NCBI RefSeq assembly: GCF_029227915.1
Contig: NC_079880.1
Span: 18,804,001-18,868,000 of the forward strand
Reading direction: 5' to 3'
Length of the DNA stretch: 64,000 nucleotides
From: Hydractinia symbiolongicarpus
Taxonomy: Eukaryota; Cnidaria; Hydrozoa; Anthoathecata; Hydractiniidae
Position numbers and translations under genes: made by a program. A model generated the notes under the pieces. It did not search any database. It saw only the letters and a program-made list of their open reading frames with translations, and was not told the origin of the DNA. This document shows, piece by piece, positions 40,758 through 50,161 of the stretch; the first letter of the stretch is position 1; the number at the start of each line of letters is the position of its first letter.

Positions 40758-42512
40758 TAAAGTAAAATGATGTTGAGCATGTATTTATATAATTTCAGAG
40801 GATCGAAATTCATAAAAATTAACCAATCAGAAACGAGCTGATAATTACAGTTAATTACAGTAATTAACATTTACAACATCATTACAACTTCAAAGTGCTG
40901 TCAGGTAAGCATTGTTGCTATTTTAGGTCGCATCAATACTTAATAAACGCCTGAGCGTGCGGTCGGTGGACCATTTTTACTGTTGTTTTCGGCTCGCGTA
41001 TTTATATAGTATTTTTTTTCAGCCTTTTTTTTCTCGTTTCAACTTTTCCTTAATTCTACATGTAAAAATCGTTATCATATCGGGATTTCGTTCATTATAA
41101 TCATTAGACGTTAAGTATTTACACTCTTATTATTTTTGTAAAAAACGTTGGGAATAATTTTACCACAAGGAAGTTTCTCTTATCTCAGATAAAAATAGGG
41201 AAATATTGAATTGTAAAAAAAATCCAATCCAATCTATAATCCAATTAGGAAGCTGTGATAATATTCCGTGTGTTACGAATTTTTGATGGCAAAGAACCCA
41301 ATAAATAGTTCAAAAATACATAACAAAATTCATGCAAAATGTCAAAAGAAAATACATCTATAGTTGCATACAGTCATGGAAATCGCAAGATCCCCCAATA
41401 TATACACTGCAATGGACGTAAGAAATCAGAAATTAGTCTTGATCAGCGATATATGTCGTTGAACAATGATTTGGTTTTGTATAAAACCTCTTGCAGAACA
41501 ACTTTATCTACACAAAGTAGGACATTTGCCATAAAACATCTGCCCCCAAAAAATTATTTCCCGGTTTATTTGATACAAAAGAAAACAAAGTATTTGAGAA
41601 AATTGTTTCAGTTAATTCTTGAAAAAATCAAAGGAAATTGAAAAGTGACAGAAATTCAAAATCTTTTACTTCAAACCTAATGACTTTTGCTATTATTTTA
41701 CTATAACAATTTAAATGGATAAAAAAGATATGAAGGTGCATAACAGACAGAAATACAGAAAAAAAGTTAACAAAAAAAATAATAAAAATGAGATCTTTTC
41801 GTAAAAAATATAATTTAAAATGTCTTTATCAAAAATTCTACTTCAGTTCAATTGAGAAGACCTTTAGTAAAAATTGGAGTAACAATTGGAGTTATCCCAC
41901 TTTATGTTGGTTATTTGTCTACAAGATCTCTAAACTTCAAAAAGTACAGGTTTGTGTAAATATACTTTGCTGTTTTTTCACAAGCCTTAAATGTTTTAGG
42001 ATCATGGATTTTCAAATCATGCCTCGCTTGTTTGATTTTTATGTTAAAACAAGAAATCAAGCATTTTGATTGGCTTGAGGAATCTCCAGTGTCAGAAAAG
42101 TCGATCCCGTTTAAACTCTCTATTCCGTTTGGAGGTGACCGTTTCTAGTAGAAAAGTTTTTTTTAAAAAATATTAGAATATACACACCGTGTCAAGTATT
42201 CCGCTGGGTGAAAAAAGCAGGAAGTCTCTCTTTGTTTGATTGGTTTGGAACCAAAATTGAAGAGCGTAAACGCACCTGCAGATCAATAATATATATTTTT
42301 AATTTGAAAAACGCATTCAAATATCTGCTTAGTAAAAACGAACTTTTTAATTACTTGCCGCGATCTTACAACTCCTATAGTGTCTATAGCAACAAGTTGA
42401 ATTAGTGATAATAAATAAATTAATGATATTTTTGAAGCTGCATTGTGCAAGTTGTTTTATACCAGGGAATGGTAATTCAATTTTCTAAACACATTTGTAG
42501 TAAGGAGACAAT

Positions 42513-43400
42513 ATGGGAGTGTGGATAGTTTCATTAATATCGTACGTTATACCCTTTGTGTTACATAGTATTGGTATGATACTACTTTTAACGAAAGGTT
42601 CCAACGTTAGCAGAAGTCAAACTATATTAATGATCAATCTGAGTCTGTCGGAAATTTGCTTATCCGCAACAAGTGCAGCTTATACTGTGCTATACTATTA
42701 TTATGGAGAGGAAAACATCATGTATCAACATGCTATAATCTGTTCCTTAGCTTCCAGTTTACCTTATTATGCCGTTATGTACATTCTGACATTAGACCGA
42801 CTGGCAGAAGTGTACTTAAACATCCGTTACCCTTTGTATTGGTCAGCAAGAAAAAACAAGTATTGCATGATCATACTATGGTTGATAACTTTGTGTTTAT
42901 TATTTTCACTTTTTGCTTATATTCATATCGAAAGATTAAATGGCTTGGCAAAGGTTGAAGATTTCTCTTACGCTTATGGTTTTCCATTTGGCGATCTCTT
43001 TTTCCTTGTTATTGGCCTTGTTACGTACATTTACATTATCAGAAAAATTCGACAAAAAAGAAGGATAACAGCTAGAATTTCAATTTCTACGGAGAATACA
43101 GCAGTGCAAAGAGAAAATGGTTCCAATTGTCAGAAGGTTCGTCACCAAAAAAAGGAAACAAATCTACATTTGCTATTACCATTTATGTTAGTGACGACTT
43201 TCGTGATATTTATACAAATACCTGATTTCATTTACTTTTTGGCTCAAACAAATGTTATAGCAAATTCTGACGTTCTGACTACAACACTCGACATTATTTA
43301 TTCTATTGGTTATTCATCTGATGCTTTCATATATGTTTTGTTGTCGACTTCATTCAGAAGTATTATTTACAGAAAGTGCAGAAGATTATTCACAAGATAG
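42513..43400 (+). CDS. Class A-like GPCR, local family copy 2
   Basis: Single-exon receptor, 295 residues, ATG at 42513 (MGVWIVSLISYV). It aligns without large gaps to the 37150-38043 product, sharing for example NVSRSQTILMINLSLSEICL in TM1-TM2, DRLAEVYLNIRYPLYWSARK after TM3, and a SSDAFIYVLL TM7. Differences concentrate in TM4-TM5 and the third inner loop. It lies on the opposite strand to copy 1, so this is an inverted duplication about 5 kb apart. All seven helices are intact and there is no internal stop, so it is presumably functional. Confidence 0.85.
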   Translation: MGVWIVSLISYVIPFVLHSIGMILLLTKGSNVSRSQTILMINLSLSEICLSATSAAYTVLYYYYGEENIMYQHAIICSLASSLPYYAVMYILTLDRLAEVYLNIRYPLYWSARKNKYCMIILWLITLCLLFSLFAYIHIERLNGLAKVEDFSYAYGFPFGDLFFLVIGLVTYIYIIRKIRQKRRITARISISTENTAVQRENGSNCQKVRHQKKETNLHLLLPFMLVTTFVIFIQIPDFIYFLAQTNVIANSDVLTTTLDIIYSIGYSSDAFIYVLLSTSFRSIIYRKCRRLFTR

Positions 43401-43461
43401 TGTTTTCGTGATTTCATTATTACAACCGCAGGAAAATCATGTGATGAGAATTATCTATATT

Positions 43462-43565
43462 ATAATCCCCGTATACCTCTCCGTCCGTCCGTCCGTCTGT
43501 CACGCAAAATGGTAGCTTAGCTGCGACGGGTGAACCCGTGGATTTTTCCACGGGCTAACGACTAG
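43462..43565 (+). mobile_element. Helitron-like non-autonomous element, 3' end
   Basis: The phrase GTCCGTCCGTCCGTCTGTCA is followed by a hairpin (ACCCGTGGA ... TCCACGGG) and then CTAACGACTAG, giving a hairpin a few bases before a CTAG terminus, as in Helitrons. The 5' boundary is uncertain. Related copies: 44309-44346 and, reversed, 56384-56475. Confidence 0.5.
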
Positions 43566-44308
43566 CAAGTTCAGGTTTCGTCTCGTGATCTTTTGCTTTT
43601 TTCTCCATACGGTCTTGTTGTACAGTAATTATTCACCGTGTTTTGTGTTCATTAGCTTCTTATTTAATATCTTATCGGTATTAAAAACCGGCAAAAAGTG
43701 ACAAATGTTTTTTGCCGACTAACAATTTTTGACGATTTTGTTTTATCTGACTAAAGATTTTTTTAACCATTATTATTTACCGATTTAAAAAAAAATACGA
43801 AGCAAAAGTTGAAGACAAAAGCAGAGCAAATGTTAAAGAAAAAGAACAATAATCATTGAAATTGATGTACAGTAGAATTCAATTGAGGAATAACCCACTG
43901 CGTCCTTACTCAATCATTAATGTGATTAAGGACAAAATTATGTAAAATAATTATGTATTCGTTATATTAATACGATAGCTGTGTCGGAAAGTAACTTTTC
44001 ACAATTTTCTTTGAAAGTGCCGATAAAATATCACATGTTCTGTTTCTTATAAAAGTTTTGTTTACTTTTTATTTGGCTATAACAAATTACGTGATAAAAT
44101 GATAATTTTCTCACGATAATTTCATTAGCTAATAATTTTGCTATTGTATTCTATGTAATTATTTTGTTATAAATTATTGTACAGATAAAGTCAGGGGTAA
44201 GAAAACATTGTGTTTGTTATTGGTTTTGTTTAAAATGCTTTATTTAATTCTTTTAAATGACATTAACAACAAACCATTTTATATTAAGACGCTAAAATAA
44301 TAAAACTA

Positions 44309-44346
44309 TAAAATCCGTGGATCCTTCCACGGCTTAAAATCACTAG
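44309..44346 (+). mobile_element. Helitron-like 3' end, second copy
   Basis: ATCCGTGGATCCTTCCACGG forms the hairpin, followed by CTTAAAATCACTAG and then T, matching the CTAG/T insertion rule of Helitrons. Confidence 0.45.
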
Positions 44347-44770
44347 TAACTTAAAAAGGGGATTGTATTAAGGAGAAACACTTACAACTAGCAACTCTGT
44401 TTTTTAAATAAGCAAAAAAAAATCGTGCCCAAACTCTCGCACTATCAACAAAAAACATCAAAAAGAAAACAGAATACAGTTGACTCTCTCTATCTCGAAC
44501 TCGCAAGGGACCAGAAAATTTGTTCGAGATAGAGAAAGTTCGAGATAGAGAAAAATTGACAAAAATTGGATTTTTTCGTAAAAAACGTATTTTTAACCTT
44601 TAGTGTATCGGGAGTTGATAGAGGTCAATGAGAGATGTTAAAATGTTAATATTCAATGCACAAGACTTCTTTTAAAATAAATACATAAAATAAATTTACA
44701 GCTTCATTTAAAGAAATCGGTTATGTCTTTTTGTTTAAGTGATGCCACTCTGTCTTCATTATACATTTTT

Positions 44771-46913
44771 TCAAATTTGGAGATAAGCAATTTGCATTTC
44801 ATTGCCTTTTTCGCAACACATTGCTAGATCTTTCAAAAGATCAATACTACACTCGACTTTTGATCTTGATGGTTTTTCGACAACTATATCAAATGAATCA
44901 TCCTCCATGTCACTGCCATCGTCTTCAGCTTCGTCGTCCTGAGATTTCCGAAATTCATCAATGATATCCTCATTAGAGATTTGAGGGGCGGTTGCGATAA
45001 CCTCATCATCCAAGGTCACAAGATCATTAGCACTGAGATCATTTGGTACCAATGATGGATCAGCCTCTCTTAAATCATCCAAACTTTCTTGAAGATCTTT
45101 AAATGGGTCATCCGAATCAGCAATAGCATCCTGTTGTCCTGTAGAAGAGATTCCAGATTTCTTAAAACAATTGATGATGGTTTGTTTAGTTACAGCCTCC
45201 CAAGAATCAGCCAGTATCTTCATTCCGCTTAAAATTGAAATCTTTGGCAAAGGTTTGTTGTTTTCCAAAGCACTGCACAGCAAACGTACAACTCTCCTTC
45301 GGTAATGCGCTTTTAGACTTCGTATGACACCTTGGTCCGTCGGTTGCAACACAGACGTTGTGTTAGGGGGCAAAAAAAACGAGATGAATGTTTGTTAAGT
45401 TCGAGATCGATGCGTGTGCTGGACAGTTGTCGATTATAAGAACGTTTTTTCTCCCGTCTACACGAAACTTTTGGTCCAGTTTCCGGACCCAGTTTTCAAA
45501 TATTTCACTATCCATCCAACTTTTCTTTTGTGATGTGTATTGGCAAGGGAGATGTTTGATGTTATTAAAGCAGCGAGGTTTTTTTGATTTGCCAATGACG
45601 AACATTGGCAACTTTTCTCCAGTAGCACTTGCTGCGGCCATTCCAGTGAGTCTCAACTTGCTCTTCTTCCCCCCAGAACACTTTTCTCCTTTGAGGCGGT
45701 ATGTTTTCTCGGGAAGACATTGGTAAAACAAACCAAATTCGTCTGCGTTGAAAGTGTCCTCCAATTTGTAATTCGACAGAATGGTTGGGAGCGTGGTTTC
45801 GTTCCAGGAGCTTGTCATTTGATTTGTAACTGACTTACATTCACCACCGATAACTTTCAAGGAAATGCTGTGCCTAAAAAAGTAATTAAATAAAAATGTT
45901 TCGTGTAAAGCAGCCCTTAATCTTAATCGAACATAACACAATCGAACATAAATTTTAAGATTGGTTCGATTCGATTCTTATCTGTTTACAAATTATATTG
46001 TTGAACACGTGGAGTGTAGTAGAATCTGTAATGAACAATATGGCTATAAATTTACTGGGACAAGAAATTGAATTAACTGAAAATATGCCACTCGTCGTTT
46101 TGTCTTCCACTGACATTACATCTTACATAAAAGGGTACCATGTTTACAAAAGTTTGTGGACACCAGTCCAACAAGAAAAACTACAAGGAGAAATGGAACC
46201 TCACAACCCTGTCGACAAATACGCTGTAGCCGTTAAAAAAGATGGGAAACTAGTCGGACATTTGCCGTTAGGAGAAAATGGAAAGTTTGCTAAAACCATA
46301 TTTTATTTTCTCCGTGCTGATCAATTTGGGAGATGTGATATAACTGTTACTGGAAAGGCAGTTAATCTTGGAGATGGTGATGGAATGCAGGTCCCCTGTG
46401 TTCTAAGCTTATCCGGGCAAAAGTCAATGGTAGAGATTTTGAAAAAACAGAAGCTGTAATTTTAGTGTTTGATATGTAATCACGTTGTTTTTATACACGA
46501 AATGAAAATTATAACCATGTTATTTACCTTTTTTTCCATTTGTCCAGCCAACCATCGGAAGCCTTGAAACTTGAACAATCAAAGTTTTTAGCAAAACTGA
46601 GTGCCTTTTCTTTTATCAAATTGCCATCGATCGGAATGTTTTGGCTTCTTTGAACAGTAAACCATTTGAAAACAGCCTTGTCTATCTGCTCATAATCACA
46701 GCCTCGAACCTTTTTCGAACCAGACGCGGTTTTTTGTTCTTCCAAGCTTTGTAGGATCTTATGTTTTTTTTTCATCCAAGTTGAAATTGTATTTTTGGGG
46801 ATCCCGTATTTTTCTGCTGCCTCCTTGTTTGACATTCCTTTCTCGATTTCCCGAATTATTTGACATTTTTGAATTAAAGAAACGTTATTGAGTTTTCTTT
46901 TTAAAGCCGACAT
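44771..46913 (-). pseudogene. Tigger/pogo transposase, one frameshift
   Basis: DDE transposase of the pogo/Tigger (CENP-B-like) group. Two exons on the minus strand: 46913-46528 (GTAAAT donor) and 45873-44771 (TTTTTTAG acceptor), joined as KWKKR-HSISLKV, as in this family. Exon 1 gives the N-terminal HTH (EIEKGMSNKEAAEKYGIPKN) and the CENP-B-type second HTH (DGWLDKWKK). Exon 2 has the catalytic Asp residues in NADEFGLFY, LIIDNCPAH and PTDQGVIRSL. Near 45371 a T run of eight bases shifts the frame between HLVFF and PPNTTSVLQP; the length sum (one base more than a multiple of three) confirms a single extra base. Expected length is about 495 residues. The C-terminal 100 residues are very acidic. 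The frameshift may be real or a homopolymer read error. The start is ATG at 46913; an in-frame GTG lies two codons upstream. Confidence 0.9.
46031..46459 (+). CDS. HIRAN-domain protein inside Tigger intron
   Basis: Intact ORF of 142 codons from ATG 46031 (second ATG at 46040 in better context). The HIRAN domain spans about residues 30-125: GYHVYKSLWTPV, then MEPHNPVDKYAVAV, KLVGHLPLGENGKF and the end CDITVTGKAV. HIRAN domains (named from HIP116/Rad5) bind 3' ends of single-stranded DNA in HLTF and usually come fused to SNF2 or nuclease modules; here the domain stands alone. The ORF lies wholly between the transposase exons (intron 45874-46527) on the opposite strand. I infer it travels with the transposon. 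Role unknown; end-binding or repair steering during transposition is a guess. Confidence 0.85.
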   Translation: MNNMAINLLGQEIELTENMPLVVLSSTDITSYIKGYHVYKSLWTPVQQEKLQGEMEPHNPVDKYAVAVKKDGKLVGHLPLGENGKFAKTIFYFLRADQFGRCDITVTGKAVNLGDGDGMQVPCVLSLSGQKSMVEILKKQKL

Positions 46914-48910
46914 CTTCACCTCAAGAAGGTTTCTGGTTCAAAACACTGTAAACAATGTTTTGTGAGTGACTTTAGAATTCGAACGTCAAACATTTTCGTT
47001 CAAAAATGGAATATTTTAATTCGATTTTTAGTGTAAATAGGTTCTTAAATCAGGAAAAGTTCGAGATAGAGAGAGAAACAGTCAGACGGGACCGAGATTT
47101 TGGTTCGAGATAGAGAGGTATTCGAGATAGAGAGGTTCGAGATAAAGAGAGGAAAATAGCTTAGAGCCTACACAAATGTCCAAGGGACCGAGACTTTGGT
47201 TCGAGATAGAGAGATGTTCGAGATAGAGGGTAGTCGAGATAGAGAGAGTCAACTGTAGGTTAAAATATCATTGTGCGGCAAATCCAATACAATATTAAAT
47301 AGACGCATACATTTAAAAAAATCTTTTACAATACACCAGGCATGAAAATTAAAAATATGGTAAAGCAGCTTAACAGCTGAGTCCAGTTGGTAGACGTTAC
47401 TCTAACAAAACAAAGTTTCCCGTTTGGGAGATGTGTTTTTGCTGCGCTATTTGTCATTCTACGCATCCACAAAGCATGTTTTAAAATTGCACGGCTTTTT
47501 GGTTTAACAGTTACGGACTAGGGAAAAATTTCTATCTAAGGAATGCAATAACAACAAAGGACACAATAGTTGGTGCAGGTTTGTGTATGCAAGATGGCGC
47601 ATTCAGATATATAAGTTTATCACCCATTAGCCAGATACCTTTGAAATTTTATACTCCTAGAAGCTTTAAAAGGGCGTGAAACATTTTTGTTTCTATATCT
47701 TTTTTAAAAAACATGGTAACATTTTAATGGACGTCAGACGGCAGTTCTAAAATCTGAATTGTATTTAAAAACCAAGTGACAAGCTTTTATCGTTATGAAG
47801 AAATTAACAGAGATAATGCTACGAAAAATTCTGGAAATTTAGATACTTAACAACATAATCAAAGCAAAGGTTTTAGATTTCAAGAATGACAGACTCCTAA
47901 AATCCTTATACAATTAGACACGACTTTGTGCAGTTATAATGGACGTAGCAATAAGATTCCAGTTAATAATTGTTTGTGTCTCAGTGGCTTTCCACCTAGA
48001 ATACAGTCGTATACAGTATTCTCTCCAAATAAACGGACAGCCAAAAAATTTTTAAAAGTATATATTTTAAACATTTTACGAAACACTTTGATGTTCTACA
48101 AGCCATCTACAGATTATTAAAGGTTGGAAGAAAAATTGCTGGTAAAACTATATGAAGAAATGTAATACATGCAAAAGATTAACATCGTCACTACCAAAAT
48201 ATGGTATCACAAGAGAAAAAACATTTCAAGTAGTTGAGGTCGACTTTGCTAGGCGTATTCTATATTGCATGGAAGAAAAACAACCGCAATTTCGGCTATT
48301 TTTGTATTCCACGATTTGAACTTGTGAAAGTTTACTTGATACTGTTCACAACTGATTTGTCTTAGGTTATTTAGTTAAATTCAAGCACGTGAAAGTCAAT
48401 AATTGCTGCTGTCATCAGCGTGACTCCTCTTCGCAACATTTCGTCACTTTACTGGATGCCCTCTGTCATTATCGAAAAACGTTTTTACAGCGGCCGTTGT
48501 GTCAAATGTTTTGTTATTAATTGGTAATGACTGTTGGCAACCTTGAACTAGAAATTAGAAGTATAGACGAAATCAGTTTGGTGCAGCAAAATTTTTAAAC
48601 AATATTCTACTAAATACAGTTTTATAGCTACGCTTTTTTTCTTATATAAAATTTGACAACAGTCAAAATTTGATTTACTACGGCGAAAGTCTCGATTAAC
48701 TCTTGATACTTTGGGCTTACTTTTAACCGACAATTAATTTTATAACAACAGCATGTGAAAAATTATCGCGCCAAATAAAAGTACTGAGTGATTATTTTAG
48801 CTGAACGGGTAGAGACAGGCTGTTTTCTGTGTTAAACCGAAGTTGCGGTAAAATCTTCTTAAAAAAATTATTTCGCCTAATATGGCACCTTTATGTAAAC
48901 ACTCCACACA

Positions 48911-49260
48911 AAAAGAGAGACTTGGAGATAATGAATCTATACAAACAGATGGAAGACAAGTTTTAGCCCTATGGTTTTAAGCTACTGGTGAAAATTTGGA
49001 ATCTTTGAACTTTCGGTTTAGAATATCACCGAACATTGTATCATACATTGTTAAAGGTTGTTGTGACGTAATTGTTGAAAAAATGGACCTCCAATTTTCT
49101 TAAAGTTACGTCGTGAAATGCGGAGTGTCTTGAAATTTAAAAGAATTCGAAGAAGGATGGCTTTATCAACACGCTTTGTAAACCATCAATGAAAATCATG
49201 TAAGAATTCAAAAGCCTGAAATTGGTAGAGTTTTACTATGAGCATACTTTCATGATATGA
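48911..49260 (+). pseudogene. PIF/Harbinger nuclease remnant
   Basis: Translation reads ERLGDNES ... ALWF-stop-ATGENLESLNFRFRIS ... NIVSYIVKGCCDVIVEKM ... EEGWLYQH ... INENHVRIQKP. This follows the Harbinger nuclease order (ERLAVTLRFLATG, FRIS, then GALDGKHVRIQ) but has at least five in-frame stops and has lost the first catalytic Asp region (GAIDGKH became TINENH). A dead copy. Confidence 0.65.
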
Positions 49261-49954
49261 ATCTCTGCATGCAGATGTGGGATCAAACAGTTAAAGACTC
49301 TGGAAACTGTAATAATTTGTAATAATTTGTAAATGATGGAGCAGTTGAATAGCAATAGAAATATATTGTTGAACATTATTAAGAAGTAGTTTTTTATCTG
49401 CTTTAAAAGTTTAGTAAAGAATATTAACAGATATTAACATAGTCTAAGTAAGTTTTCCCAGGCTGTACCTCGATTTTAGTTTTATCTGGGGGCTGTTATT
49501 GCTGTTGTGTCCAAATTGTAGCCACATGGTTAAACGTCAAAAGAAGCTTCGGCATATCTTTGATGCGGTATTCAACGTGCTTGGGACTTTTAAAGTACAG
49601 CCTGTTGCATTTTAGGCACAACTTTATGTATTTTAAGTACAGCTTGGTAATTATAGCCAACAAATTGGTTAACTTTAGAGTAATTTATTCCTTCTTTTGT
49701 TAAAGTATTGCCATCTCCTCACGCTATTCATCTATGACATTTGTCCAGCTCTAATAACTTCTTGTTTACATAAACAGCAAGGGCAGATAATTTTGGGCGC
49801 TGGCGGTTCAGCTTGAGGAGGATTTGGCAGCTATTATGGTCTTCCTTTTTATTTTTATGACCTCTTCTTCAATTTCATTATCCTCTTTGTTATTTATTCT
49901 TATTCTCTTTAATGAGTCCTTGCTTTTCGAGACTTAAAACTGGAGTTAAAAATG

Positions 49955-50161
49955 TTAACTTATGAAAATGTGACTAATTGGTGATGTACAATTCGTCAGT
50001 ACTGTGACCCTTCTCAGTGCTTCTTTTCTTAACCAATTCTTCCTAAAGTTCGTAAACTGTTTAATTTTTTTATTCGAGACGATATTAGTATCAAATGTTG
50101 CAACCATTTCGGAGTAAGCTTTTTCTTTTATGTCACGTTTATTATACTCAGCGATTCTCAT
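49955..50161 (-). pseudogene. Possible MADF/Myb-SANT-like fragment (Harbinger second ORF)
   Basis: Contains YNKRDIKEKAYSEMVATF followed by IKQFTNFRKNWLRKEALR, the pattern of a MADF/Myb-like DNA-binding domain (YxxxxxRxxAWxEI ... KKWxNLRxxYxRE). Harbinger elements carry such a second protein; the position 700 bp beyond the nuclease remnant, convergent with it, fits. Truncated at both ends. Confidence 0.4.

Larger units (their letters stand above)
38791..42512. other. Intergenic with scattered element fragments
   Basis: No gene recognised. Open frames at 41339-41641 and 41788-42069 begin with ATG but show no domain and are Lys/Ser/Phe-rich as expected of AT-rich DNA. It holds the solo MITE end at 40195 and the hammerhead-like motif at 40726. 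Confidence 0.4.
43401..44476. other. Spacer with Helitron-like ends
   Basis: No gene. Between the two Helitron-like ends the sequence is AT-rich with CGGTA/TACCG and ACGTGATAAAATG words. Confidence 0.4.
44477..47255 (-). mobile_element. Tigger/pogo-type DNA transposon carrying a HIRAN passenger ORF
   Basis: Termini CAGTTGACTCTCTCTATCTC (44477) and GAGATAGAGAGAGTCAACTG (ending 47255) are perfect inverted repeats, flanked by TA on both sides, the Tc1/mariner/pogo target. The element is 2779 bp. Both ends carry extra TTCGAGATAGAGA copies: two at the left, at least six over 47050-47243 at the right, likely transposase-binding sites. It encodes a two-exon transposase on the minus strand and, inside the intron, a HIRAN-domain ORF on the plus strand. 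Apart from one frameshift, both genes look intact, so insertion is probably recent. Confidence 0.92.

Noticed and set aside
41339-41641. ATG-started frame of 100 codons
   Set aside because: No domain, no neighbour context, Lys/Ser-rich composition as expected for AT-rich DNA; kept as unsupported.
45388-45726. 112-codon plus-strand frame
   Set aside because: Antisense shadow of transposase exon 2.
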